Assembly: GCF_040459645.1 (NCBI RefSeq)
Contig: NZ_JARVHQ010000001.1
Location: forward strand, 1,860,001-1,924,000
DNA: 64,000 nucleotides
Direction of reading: 5' to 3'
Origin: Bacillus cereus group sp. RP43
GTDB taxonomy: Bacteria > Bacillota > Bacilli > Bacillales > Bacillaceae_G
The position numbers were made by a program, and so were the translations under genes. The notes under the pieces were generated by a model. That model saw nothing but the letters and a program-made list of their open reading frames with translations. It had not been told where the DNA came from and ran no database searches. Shown here one piece after another: positions 26,347 through 35,700 of this stretch. Each line of letters begins with the position of its first letter. Position 1 is the first letter of the stretch.

Positions 26347-26619
26347 GTATGGATAGGAGAATAAGGATCATGGAATTTTTGAGAAATGTTGAGGTTGCTT
26401 TTAATATTCTACTGTAGGATGGTAGAAGGAATTCAATAATTGGATAGATGAATGATAGTTAGAGATTTCATTTTTATAAGGAAAATATAGAACTTAGCAA
26501 TAGCGAAGAATAAGAGGAGATATGTTTACATATAGTAGACGGGGGATAATTCATATAGTAGTTAAAACAACAAGTTACTATCATAAAAAAATAAATATTT
26601 AGAAAATTTACAAAAATAC

Positions 26620-26647
26620 TTTACAAAACTCGAAAAAACAGTAGAAT
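26620..26647 (+). promoter_or_regulatory. SigA-type promoter of oppA-3
   Basis: TTTACA (26620-26625), 16-nt spacer, TAGAAT (26642-26647). Confidence 0.65.
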
Positions 26648-26660
26648 ATTAATTAATAAG

Positions 26661-26675
26661 AATTTTCTGATAACA
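26661..26675 (+). promoter_or_regulatory. CodY-box-like site at the oppA-3 transcription start
   Basis: AATTTTCTGATAACA matches the CodY consensus at 12 of 15 positions and lies 14 nt after the -10 box, the same place as in oppA-2. Confidence 0.5.
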
Positions 26676-26737
26676 AAAGTTAATAGAGAATCTCTAAATG
26701 TTAATATCGTACATATAATTGGGGAGGGTACAAAAAA

Positions 26738-28432
26738 ATGAAGAGAAAAAAGATGACAAAATTAACAGCGGTTGTAGCACCAGTTCTAGTAATGAGTATG
26801 GCATTAACAGCTTGCTCTGGATCAGGGGATAAAGATAAGGCAAGCACAACGCCGAAAAGTGGCGAAAAAGAAGGCGGAAAATTAGCTGCAAAGCAAGTGC
26901 TTAATTTAACAGAAACGCAAGAGATTCCATCTATGGATTCAGCAAAAGCGACAGACCAAGTATCGTTTCTTGCTTTAAACAACGTAATGGAAGGTTTATA
27001 TCGACTTGATAAAGATAATAAAGCAGCACCAGGGGTTGCTGAATCATATAAAAAGAGTGATGATGGTAAAAAATATACATTCACATTAAATAAAAATGCG
27101 AAATGGTCAAATGGAGACCCTGTAACAGCTAAAGATTTCGTGTTTGCTTGGAAACGTGCGGTAGATAAAAATACAGCAGCGGAATATGCATACATTATGT
27201 TTGATTTAAAGAACGCAAAAGCAATTAATGATGGGAAAGCACCACTTGATACGTTAGGTGTAAAAGCTGTAGATGACTACACATTAGAGGTAGAATTAGA
27301 AAATCCAGTTCCTTACTTTGTAGAATTAACTTCATTCGGAACATTCTATCCGTTAAATGAAAAATTCGTAAAAGAAAAAGGTGAAAAATACGGTTTAGAG
27401 TCGGATACAACGTTGTATAACGGACCGTTTACATTAACAGACTGGAAACATGAAGAAGGTTGGAAGTTAAAGAAAAATGCACAATACTGGGATAATAAAA
27501 CAGTTAAGTTAGAAGAAATCAACTTTAACGTAGTAAAAGATAGCGGTACACGTGTAAACTTATATGAAAGTGGACAAATCGATCGTGCAGCACTTGCATC
27601 TGAAATGGTTGACAAATATAAATCAAATCCAGATTTCTTTACACAAAAAACACCGTCAACGTACTTCTTACGATTAAACCAAAAACGTGGTAATCAAGAT
27701 ACAGTATTAAAGAGCAAAGATTTACGTTTAGCGATTGCAATGGCATATGATAAAAAAGGCTTAACGAATGTAATTTTAAATGACGGATCTACACCTGCAG
27801 ATTACTTAGTACCAAAAGAATTTGCGAAGAGCCCAGATGGAAAAGACTTCCGTAAAGATAACGGAGATATTTTAAAAACAGATTTGAAAAAGGCAAAAGA
27901 GCATTGGGAAAAAGCGAAAAAAGAGCTTGGAAAAGAGCAAGTAACGGTAGAGCTATTAAACTATGATAGCGATAACGCGAAAAAAGTAGGAGAGTTCTTA
28001 AAAGGTGAGCTAGAGAAAAACTTACCAGGCTTAACAGTGAATTTGAAAAACCAGCCGTTTAAACAAAAATTAAAATTAGAATCAGATCTAGATTATGATT
28101 TATCTTACGCTGGTTGGGGACCTGACTACTTAGATCCAATGACATTCATTGATATGTTCGTTACAAATGGACCTCATAACCAAACTGGATATTCAAATCC
28201 GAAATATGATGAAATTGTAGAAAAAGGTAAAGGCGAGCTATTAACGAAAACGAAAGATCGCTGGGATAGCTTACTGAAAGCTGAGAAAATGTTACTTGAA
28301 GACGCAGCAATTGCACCATTATATCAACGTGGTGATGCTCTTGTTCAAAGACCGAAAGTAAAAGGTATTATTCACCATCCGGTTGGTGGAGATTATAGCT
28401 ACAAATGGGCATATATTTCTGAAGATAAGTAA
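26738..28432 (+). CDS. oppA: Oligopeptide ABC transporter substrate-binding lipoprotein (OppA paralog 3)
   Basis: A 564-aa SBP_bac_5 lipoprotein with lipobox LTAC and Cys26. It shares signal peptide, promoter type and core motifs (KWSNGDPVTAKDFVFAWKR, NGPFTLTDWKHEEGW) with paralogs 1 and 2 but is clearly more divergent in the binding domain, e.g. KAAPGVAESYKKSDDGKKYT where the others have KPIPAAAESSTKSEDGKKYT. It therefore probably binds a different set of peptides. Its terminator (GC-rich) is unrelated to those of paralogs 1 and 2, which suggests an older duplication. Confidence 0.92.
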   Translation: MKRKKMTKLTAVVAPVLVMSMALTACSGSGDKDKASTTPKSGEKEGGKLAAKQVLNLTETQEIPSMDSAKATDQVSFLALNNVMEGLYRLDKDNKAAPGVAESYKKSDDGKKYTFTLNKNAKWSNGDPVTAKDFVFAWKRAVDKNTAAEYAYIMFDLKNAKAINDGKAPLDTLGVKAVDDYTLEVELENPVPYFVELTSFGTFYPLNEKFVKEKGEKYGLESDTTLYNGPFTLTDWKHEEGWKLKKNAQYWDNKTVKLEEINFNVVKDSGTRVNLYESGQIDRAALASEMVDKYKSNPDFFTQKTPSTYFLRLNQKRGNQDTVLKSKDLRLAIAMAYDKKGLTNVILNDGSTPADYLVPKEFAKSPDGKDFRKDNGDILKTDLKKAKEHWEKAKKELGKEQVTVELLNYDSDNAKKVGEFLKGELEKNLPGLTVNLKNQPFKQKLKLESDLDYDLSYAGWGPDYLDPMTFIDMFVTNGPHNQTGYSNPKYDEIVEKGKGELLTKTKDRWDSLLKAEKMLLEDAAIAPLYQRGDALVQRPKVKGIIHHPVGGDYSYKWAYISEDK

Positions 28433-28438
28433 AAGAGA

Positions 28439-28462
28439 GGGCGCGCGATGCGCCCTTTTTTT
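28439..28462 (+). terminator. Terminator after oppA-3
   Basis: GC-rich stem GGGCGC / GCGCCC with a 5-nt loop and T7. Confidence 0.8.
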
Positions 28463-28513
28463 ATGCACTTTTCTTCCTTCCTGGAATATATAAAATAAAA
28501 AAGGGAGAATTCC

Positions 28514-29233
28514 ATGAAACGAAACACATACATCGATTTTCTAGCTTATTACGGAATAGGGAGTGCTCATCCGGGTGGTTTTACGTTAACAAAACAATTA
28601 TTAGCTCAATTGCCACTTAGACATGGAGCGAGTGTCCTTGAGATAGGTTGCGGCACGGGGAAAACAGCGGCGTATATGACAAAAGAATTGGGTTATAAAG
28701 TGACAGCGGTTGAAAAGAATGAAATTATGATTCAAAAAGCGAAAGATAGATGGTTGTTTGATGGTTTAAATATACAATTGATTCAAGGAGATGTAGAAGG
28801 ATTACCGTGTTTAAATGATTCATTTGAGCTTGTACTTGGAGAATCCATACTCGCTTTTACAAATAAAGAAAAGGTTATTTCGGAATGTTATCGTGTATTA
28901 CAGAAGGATGGAAAGCTTGTTGTCATTGAAATGATTACCGAAAAACATATTGAGAAGAAAGAGGAAGAAAAGATTGGACAGTTATATGGTATTAAAGAAT
29001 TATTAACTGAGAATGAGTGGGTTCATTTGTTTAAAGCAGCAAATTTCAAAAGAGTTACAATTGCGGGTGGCGGAACTATTGCAGAAACAGTTGTAGGACA
29101 TATGGAAGAGCCAGAGTGGAATGTATCACCGTTTATTCCGGAAGAATTGTATGAGGCGTGGGTGCAACACGAACAAGTACTGCTTATGTATCAACATATT
29201 TTAGGGCATCGCATTTTTATATGTGAAAAATAG
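28514..29233 (+). CDS. Class I SAM-dependent methyltransferase
   Basis: A 239-aa methyltransferase of the UbiE/Methyltransf_11 type. Motif I is VLEIGCGTGKTAAYM (about residues 40-54), followed by an acidic residue at the end of strand 2 (VTAVEKN) and LVLGESILAF and VLQKDGKLVVIEMI as later motifs. The methyl acceptor is unknown. It has a good ribosome-binding site (AAAAGGGAG) and is monocistronic, ending at a terminator shared with the convergent Gly/Cys-rich gene. Confidence 0.87.
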   Translation: MKRNTYIDFLAYYGIGSAHPGGFTLTKQLLAQLPLRHGASVLEIGCGTGKTAAYMTKELGYKVTAVEKNEIMIQKAKDRWLFDGLNIQLIQGDVEGLPCLNDSFELVLGESILAFTNKEKVISECYRVLQKDGKLVVIEMITEKHIEKKEEEKIGQLYGIKELLTENEWVHLFKAANFKRVTIAGGGTIAETVVGHMEEPEWNVSPFIPEELYEAWVQHEQVLLMYQHILGHRIFICEK

Positions 29234-29237
29234 AGAA

Positions 29238-29268
29238 AAAGAGTTGGCTAAAGATAGTCAACTCTTTA
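29238..29268. terminator. Bidirectional terminator, methyltransferase / Gly-Cys-rich gene
   Basis: Stem AAAGAGTTG / CAACTCTTT around an ~12-nt loop with A- and T-rich flanks. Confidence 0.6.
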
Positions 29269-29273
29269 CTATG

Positions 29274-29672
29274 TTAGATGAAAAATAATGCAGCCAAAGT
29301 AATTCCAAAAATAAAGCCAAATCCGAGTTCAAGGCCCCAGCCACCGCCGCCACAACCACCGCAACCACGACCGCCGCATCCACAGCCACTAAATCCACCA
29401 CTGAATCCACCACTGAATCCACCGCCGCATCCAAATCCACAGTTATCACATCTGCTAATACCACCGCAAATATCACATCCACCGTTTGAATATGCGTCAT
29501 AGTATCCGAATCCTGTATCAAAAGATGAGCGCTGTTGCATTGGTTCAATCCAAACAGAATCGTTTGTTACATCGATTATTTTGCCTAAGTGAATGCGACC
29601 ATCATGATCTTCAATTCGAACAACTTTACCGAAATAACGTTGGCATGTATCATAACATCTTTTTCTATGCAT
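29274..29672 (-). CDS. Gly/Cys-rich protein with C-terminal hydrophobic segment, unknown function
   Basis: A 132-aa protein in three parts: a globular N terminus (1-48; KVVRIEDHDGRIHLGKIIDV looks like a small SH3-like barrel), a low-complexity middle (about 62-112) with Cys-Gly repeats including GGFSGGFSGGFSGCGCGGRG, and a hydrophobic C-terminal segment (LGFGFIFGITLAALFFI). About a dozen cysteines are present. I do not recognise a family; the composition recalls spore coat or exosporium proteins, and related small cysteine-rich proteins occur in the B. cereus group, but that is inference. The minus-strand ribosome-binding site GGAAGGAGGAAAG is strong, and an 8-1-8 palindrome lies just upstream. 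Confidence 0.72.
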   Translation of the reverse strand: MHRKRCYDTCQRYFGKVVRIEDHDGRIHLGKIIDVTNDSVWIEPMQQRSSFDTGFGYYDAYSNGGCDICGGISRCDNCGFGCGGGFSGGFSGGFSGCGCGGRGCGGCGGGGWGLELGFGFIFGITLAALFFI

Positions 29673-29687
29673 GCTCTTTCCTCCTTC

Positions 29688-29704
29688 CGTATTACCGTAA
29701 TACG
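29688..29704. promoter_or_regulatory. Palindrome in the divergent promoter region
   Basis: CGTATTAC-C-GTAATACG, a perfect 8-1-8 palindrome just upstream of the ribosome-binding site of the Gly/Cys-rich gene. It could be an operator; its protein is unknown. Confidence 0.4.
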
Positions 29705-29809
29705 ATATGTAAGCAGGACAAGTGCGGCTTGTACGAATGACCTATCTATCATAATTGTTATACGAAAGGGGAAATATACGAACAGGATACATAACGAGGA
29801 GGAAGGGAA

Positions 29810-30145
29810 ATGAAATCTACAGACCAATTTCAGACGTACGAAGTTCCTTGGGAAGAATTTATTGAAGCATTGCGGGGGGAAATAAAGAAACAAGTAGGGG
29901 CGGATATTATTGATACGGTCGTATGTAATTTGAAGGATGGTTTTGAAGTGTATACATATGTGCAAGGAGATTTAGATTTTGAATATAAGGAGGCGCTTGA
30001 AAGAAAGTACGGAAGCGATGCGAAGATACCTAACTTACTAACTGTTATGCTGGTAGCTAGCATTTATAATACGGGTGAAGAGAATATACGTTTACATGCA
30101 GATCAAAAGGAAAATCCGATTGTTGAAGTGTATGTGAAGAAATAA
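29810..30145 (+). CDS. Conserved-looking 111-aa protein, unknown function
   Basis: A 111-aa acidic, soluble protein (MKSTDQFQTYEVPWEEFIEAL ... PIVEVYVKK, given by its ends). It has no signal peptide or membrane segment and I do not recognise a domain. Coding is supported by length, codon use like its neighbours and a strong ribosome-binding site (GAGGAGGAAGGG). Its stop codon TAA (30143-30145) lies inside the left ATAAA duplication of a bcr1 element, and its terminator is now separated from it by that element. It is divergent from the Gly/Cys-rich gene. Confidence 0.72.
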   Translation: MKSTDQFQTYEVPWEEFIEALRGEIKKQVGADIIDTVVCNLKDGFEVYTYVQGDLDFEYKEALERKYGSDAKIPNLLTVMLVASIYNTGEENIRLHADQKENPIVEVYVKK

Positions 30146-30305
30146 AGTGAAACTTTAATCAGTGGGGGTTCTGTTCCTCCCCCACTGATTATTAGCCCTC
30201 ACCAATCGGGCTTTTACGAGCAGTTGATCTCATCTCCCATCTAACTTCTTTGCTTCAGCCCAATTTTGAGGTGGGAGTCTTACGGCTCGCAAATAGAGGG
30301 ATAAA
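30142..30305 (+). repeat. bcr1-type repeat element, copy 2
   Basis: A ~154-bp core between two ATAAA repeats (30142-30146 and 30301-30305). It shares with copy 1 the block GTGAAACTTTAATCAGTGGG, the CCCCCACTGATTATTAG hairpin arm, AATCGGGCTTTTACGAGCAG and TTTTGAGGTGGGA. It was inserted exactly between the stop codon of the 111-aa gene and its terminator: joining the flanks restores a single stem running from AATAAAGAG to CTCTTTATT. Confidence 0.87.
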
Positions 30306-30340
30306 GAGTGCGCTAATTATAGCGCGCTCTTTATTTTTTG
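30302..30340 (+). terminator. Terminator interrupted at its foot by bcr1
   Basis: Stem AAAGAGTGCGCT / AGCGCGCTCTTT (one wobble), then ATTTTTTG. With the bcr1 copy removed the stem extends three more base pairs through the AATAAA target to 15 bp. Confidence 0.7.
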
Positions 30341-30390
30341 TATTGAAAAGAAAATCAAACTTTAATGGTGGAATTTATAGGGGGAAAAGT

Positions 30391-30474
30391 ATGAAAGCTA
30401 TGCGTTATTTCAGATATATAATAAGGAAAAAACTCGAAATAAAATATGGGAGTAGTTCATTTTTGTTTACATAA
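30391..30474 (+). CDS. Possible 27-aa basic peptide upstream of the vWA gene
   Basis: A 27-codon frame, MKAMRYFRYIIRKKLEIKYG plus a short hydrophobic end. AGGGGGAAA lies 5 nt before the ATG, a good ribosome-binding site. It is unrecognised and may be a leader peptide or a chance frame; support is only the ribosome-binding site and the basic, helical composition. The rest of the 30306-30578 interval shows a TTACAT-A-ATGTAA palindrome near 30470 and no other gene. Confidence 0.25.
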   Translation: MKAMRYFRYIIRKKLEIKYGSSSFLFT

Positions 30475-30578
30475 TGTAATTGTTGTGAACTGTTGTCCTA
30501 AAATACAAGTCATATATCTTGTTTCCTCTCATAAATTTAAACATAGGAATTTGTCTACAAAGGTGGCGAAGCCTCATC

Positions 30579-32675
30579 ATGAAAATTCGAATTTGTGCCA
30601 CGTTCATGTTATTTCTATTTATATGTTTACCTTTTTCAGCTTTTGCAAAAGGAGAGGAGGCAAAGGAAAGGGTCGTTTCACTTGTATATGATGATTCGGG
30701 CAGCATGAGAAATAACGATCGCTGGAAGTATGCCAATTACGCCTTGCAAAGTTTAGTTGCGCTATTAGATGAGAAAGATAAATTTTCTTACGTTCCAATG
30801 AGTAAGCCAGATGATTCGTTAAACATTTCGTTAACAAAGGATCAAAGGCAAACGGAAATTGATGGGATCGGCGCGTGGAAAACATATTTAAATACTCCAT
30901 TTAGCGCAGTAGAAACGGCGATGCAATCTATAAAAAAGGAAGCAGATATAGATGGGAAACGTGAATTTTGGCTTATTGTATTAACTGACGGGGCATTTAA
31001 TGATTTGGAGAAAGAAAAGGTTGGCGGAAAAGAACAAATTACACAGAAGTTAGCACAGTTTAAGAAAGAAATGGATTCTAAAAAGATTTCTTTACACCCA
31101 GTCTTAATCACGATGGAAGAGGATTTAGGGCAGCAAGAAAAAGAGCAGTTAAATACGTTTAAAGAGATTTGGAAAAAAGAAATGAATGGAGTTGTCATGC
31201 CGTCTAGCGGTGAGGATGGTATTGTACAAAGTGTAAATCAAGTGGCAGCATTAGTTGCTAATCGTGATCCATTTTCTTCTGTTGAATCGATTGTTAAAAC
31301 GAAAATAGTAGGGAAAAAAGTAGAGATTACAACACCGTTTCCATTAAAGCGTATGACGCTTGTACGACAATCACCTTCTTTGTCTAATTATAAAGTTATG
31401 CAACTTTCCAAACCGTTACAATTGCAGTCTTCTTTTTCTATACATGCACCAGGAGAAGCTAAATTATTCGGAAATATAGTGCATGTAAGTACAGCGAATC
31501 AGGAAGTGATTAAGCCAGGGACATATACGATAGAAGTGGATCAGGACATTGAGAAAGAGGGATTACAAGTACTTGTTGAACCAGCGCTTAATTATACTGT
31601 TTCTACGTATGACAAAGATGATAAAGATAGAAAAAATGTTGAGAAAATGTATGAAGATGTGACAGCTGTTATTGAAGCAAAGCCTACTGAATTACCAATT
31701 CAAACTTCTTATTTCGAAGCAGAAGTAGAAATAGACGGAAAGCAGTATCCGATGAAGTGGGATGATAAAAGACATGTGTTTTATTACGAGACAAAAGTTG
31801 GTAAAGAGTTAGTACGCGGGAAAGTCCATATGAATATAAAGGGGTTTTATAGACAGACGAAAGAATTCAAGATTGAACCAACTGAAAAACCAAAATTATC
31901 ACTTCAAGCTGTTACGAAAGATTATGAAGAAAAGGTAACAAATTTAGAAAATAGTAAACCGTTCATTTTACAACCATTATTAAATGGTGAACCAATGACA
32001 GAAGAGGCTGTAAAGAAACTATTAAAATCTACTGGTGTCACATCCAATCAATCGATCAACTACGAATTAAAACAGCATGGTAATCAAATTTACGTTTATC
32101 CTCGACCTTATTACTCCGACACATTCAATTTTACAGATACCGGCACCGTAGAGGCTACCATCACAATCAATGATTCAAAATTACAAGAAGTAAAGGAAAA
32201 GATTGTACTTCACATTGAAAATGCGCCGTTTTTTGAGAAGTATGCGCTCATTTTTAAATTTGTAATTCCTATCACTTTATTACTTTTAATAGTAGGAATT
32301 ATTATTTTAGGATGGATTGTTCGCCCGAGATTTCATCGGAAAGCATTACTATATTACGAATGGGATCAAGAAGTAGCGAAAGATTGGCTTTATCAATCTG
32401 AACCAGAGTTACTTAAAAATAAATGGTGGAAGCACTATTTTGGCATTCCATTCCGAGCAGAAAGAAAGACGGTGCAATCTGTAACATTAATAGCGAAAAA
32501 AGGATCGAAATCTATATTTGTAGCGAAAGAATCGCAAGTAGTTGGGATGATTATTGATGGAATGTTTATTACAGAGGAAGAAGTGGGAATGGAACATAAG
32601 ACATTGTATCCAAATGAAATTTTATTAATTGATAGAGGATATGGTAAGGAGATTTACCGGTATGAATGTGAATAG
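30579..32675 (+). CDS. Secreted, membrane-anchored von Willebrand factor A (vWA) domain protein
   Basis: A 698-aa protein with a cleavable-type signal peptide (MKIRICATFMLFLFICLPFS, then AFA), a vWA domain (about 30-230) with an intact metal-ion (MIDAS) motif Asp38-x-Ser40-x-Ser42 (DDSGSM) and a later LTDGAFND, beta-rich segments (about 240-540), one transmembrane helix (about 552-578) and a ~120-residue cytoplasmic tail. So a metal-dependent adhesion or assembly domain lies outside the membrane and a tail inside. The frame is open from 30519, but the signal peptide starts at the ATG at 30579, after AAAGGTGGCG. It is followed 80 nt later by a large tubulin-superfamily gene, a probable partner. 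Confidence 0.85.
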   Translation: MKIRICATFMLFLFICLPFSAFAKGEEAKERVVSLVYDDSGSMRNNDRWKYANYALQSLVALLDEKDKFSYVPMSKPDDSLNISLTKDQRQTEIDGIGAWKTYLNTPFSAVETAMQSIKKEADIDGKREFWLIVLTDGAFNDLEKEKVGGKEQITQKLAQFKKEMDSKKISLHPVLITMEEDLGQQEKEQLNTFKEIWKKEMNGVVMPSSGEDGIVQSVNQVAALVANRDPFSSVESIVKTKIVGKKVEITTPFPLKRMTLVRQSPSLSNYKVMQLSKPLQLQSSFSIHAPGEAKLFGNIVHVSTANQEVIKPGTYTIEVDQDIEKEGLQVLVEPALNYTVSTYDKDDKDRKNVEKMYEDVTAVIEAKPTELPIQTSYFEAEVEIDGKQYPMKWDDKRHVFYYETKVGKELVRGKVHMNIKGFYRQTKEFKIEPTEKPKLSLQAVTKDYEEKVTNLENSKPFILQPLLNGEPMTEEAVKKLLKSTGVTSNQSINYELKQHGNQIYVYPRPYYSDTFNFTDTGTVEATITINDSKLQEVKEKIVLHIENAPFFEKYALIFKFVIPITLLLLIVGIIILGWIVRPRFHRKALLYYEWDQEVAKDWLYQSEPELLKNKWWKHYFGIPFRAERKTVQSVTLIAKKGSKSIFVAKESQVVGMIIDGMFITEEEVGMEHKTLYPNEILLIDRGYGKEIYRYECE

Positions 32676-32755
32676 TAGATAGGGGTAAGGGAGACAGAGG
32701 CAGAGTGGCCCCTTTATCCTTTTTTCAAACAAGCACGAATAGGAAGGTGGTTCAC

Positions 32756-35700
32756 ATGACATTACAAGTTCCAACGATATTAATTGGATTAGGTGGAATC
32801 GGTAGTACTGTCACACATCAAATATATGAAAAATTACCAGAGGAGCGTCGTAAAAAGGTAGCGATGCATGTATTTGATACAGATGTGAATACATTGAGTA
32901 AATTTGATCATATTCGGAAGTTTAAGACGCAAACGAGTTCGAGTAAAACGCCGAGAGAGTATATTGCGGGAGATCCAACGATTCCGGAGTGGTTCCCAAT
33001 GGATCCGACTATACTGGATAAACCGTTAACAGAAGGAGCGGGACAGTTACGCGTCATTTCACGTTTAGCGTTACGTGCTGCGATGAAAGAAGATAAATTG
33101 ACGTCCTTTTGGCAAGAAATCGAGAAGATTTTTCCAGTTACAAGTGATCAGACGGAATATGGTGTGCGTGTCATTATTGTAACGTCGTTAGCTGGCGGAA
33201 CAGGCTCAGGGATGTTTTTACAAATCGCATTATATTTGCGTGAAATGCTTCGGAAAAAATTGCAGCATCATAACATTTTAATTCGCGGTGCGTTTTTAAT
33301 GCCAGATGTTTTAGTTAAGACGAGAACGGTTAGTGCGAAAGAGTTTGAAACTGTGCAAGCGAATGGTTATGCATCGTTAAAAGAGTTGCACGCTATTACG
33401 CTCGGATCAACTGGTGAATTATCAAAACGAGGCGGTGTAACGATTGAATTAGAATATCGTCCTGATCAAGTGGATGAAGATGGAAGAACGAATCATACGA
33501 TAAAGCAGCATCATTTACCGTACAATTATTGTTTCTTGTATGATTATGAAAATTTACATGGGCACCATTTGCACAATTTATCGGATTATATGGAGCAAAT
33601 GGCAAATACAATTTATTTACAGTTATTCAGTCCAATGTCTGCAAATCATTTTGCGCAAGAAGATAATCAAATTCAGCAATTGGCAGAATCGAGTGGGAAA
33701 GGGAGATATTGCGGAGCAGGAACGGCAAAACTTATTTATCCGTATGAGCACGTTTTGAAATACTGTGCTTTAAAATGGGCGGTGCAAGGTTTAGATGAAT
33801 CTTGGCTTCATTTAGATCAACTGTTTCAAGAGAAGAAGCAAAGATACGATCAAGATGTAAAACGTGGTATGCAGCGTGAAAAGCCCGAGCGCGGGAAAAG
33901 TTATTTAGAAGATTTAGAGCATCTTGCTACTCGTCCAGAGCAGGCCCATATTTTTTATAGACAAATGTTCAATGAGACGCGCGAAGGGGCAGAGGGCGGT
34001 AAGGTCGGTGTCGCGAAGTCTAAGTTGTTTTTAGAGGCTGTCGAAAGCTATGTACACCGTACAGTGCAAAAAGATGAAGAATTAAACCGCCTGCAGCATG
34101 AGTGTAAAATATCGGCTGCGAAACTGAAAATGATGGAACAAATGAAAGGTGAAGTAGCGAGAGTTGATCATGCGGTTCGTTTATATGCTTATGCGATTCC
34201 GAGCCGTGTACATGAGCATGTGACTACTCTTTTATATGACATGATCGAATCAGATCGTTTTACACCGAGTGGCTCAGAAGGACAGTCTTATCAATTAAAT
34301 ACATGGTTCTTAAAGAAAACGGATCCTGTCCATCCAGTCGCAGCACGTTTTATGCTGTATGAAATTCGAAAGCAGTTAGTAGAGAAGATGAATCGACTAC
34401 ATGAAAATAATGAACAAAAGCGTAATTTAATTCAAAACTACGATAAGAAATTTAATGTGAGTAATATTGATGGAACGGTAACGGCTGTTCGCCGTGTTGA
34501 AATTGCACAGCAACAAGGCTGGGTCGGCAAAATGTTTTATAATCAGCAACGTTTGTTCAAAAAAGAATTTGAAGATATCGTAACGCAATATGTCCACAAA
34601 TTAAGTGAGTATCGTAAAGAAATGTTGTTAGAACTCGTGTATCAATCGCTATACCAAGCAGTTGGTAAAATGATTCAATATTGGGAAAGATTCTTTGATA
34701 ATTTACACGAAACACGTGAAAATTTATTGTTTGAAATTGAAAAGCGAAGCAAGGAATTTGAGGGGAAAACGAACCCGACGAATGTATACGTATTAGCTGA
34801 AGAGAAATTGCAAGAAAAGATTTGGCAAGATATGCAGCAACATTTAAATTTAGGTGTCTTACCGAAAGATATATCGTCCGAAATTTATATGAGCTTGTAC
34901 GGGGAATATTGCCGTGATGCGAAAGCCGAAGAAATTCAGTCGAAAAAGGTGGAAGACTTCTATCGTGAACATATATTGAGTTATTGTTATGACGAACTTC
35001 AAGTACGCTATCGTGACAAACTAGAGCTTAATATCGTTGAAGCGTTGCGAAAAGAAGCAGATTTCAAGAAACGTGATCGTGATGAATACGTTCGTGAAAA
35101 AATTGAAGATCTTTTCCATTTAGCAAGTCCGTTCGTTCCGAAAGTTTCTCATCATAGAGAATTACAATATTGGGGCGTACATCCATCTTTAAAACAAGAA
35201 TTACAAGAAGAGTTATTGCAAGAAATGTTTAAAGAAAAAGATACGGTAAACGAGGCGTTTTCACCATTTGAAGTGATTTGTTATCGTGCTCATTACGGAT
35301 TATCGCTACAAGATTTTCCTAAGCTTTCATCTGGGCATATTGCAAATGGCTTTATGAACGATAAAGGTGACTACTTTCAATCATATTATCGCCGTGTAAA
35401 CAAATTAAATAGTAAAAAATCTAGTTTGACACCGCATTTAGATAAATATTGGCATTTACCAGCCTTTATGCCAGACTTGAATGCAACGCAAACGAAGTTA
35501 GATTACGATAAATGTAATCGTGCTCTTCTATATGCGTATATGTATCGTTGGATTAGCTTAGTTGCTGTTGATGGTCAATTCGTGTATCAATATAATGGTG
35601 TTGGCCGTAGCTTTTTAATCCAGTCGATGGGGAAAAATATTTCAAGTGAAAGTTATAAGTTGCACAGAGCATTGCTTCATAATCCTTTTATTTATGAAAA

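Larger units (their letters stand above)
26347..26737 (+). other. Intergenic region upstream of oppA-3
   Basis: About 390 bp without a credible gene. It holds the oppA-2 terminator boundary, the shared element ACATATAGTAGACGGGGGAT near 26530, the oppA-3 promoter and a CodY-like site. Confidence 0.55.

Noticed and set aside
29278..29502. Proline-rich open frame opposite the Gly/Cys-rich gene
   Set aside because: It is the antisense shadow of Gly codons (GGN read as CCN), has no ribosome-binding site, and the minus-strand frame has one.
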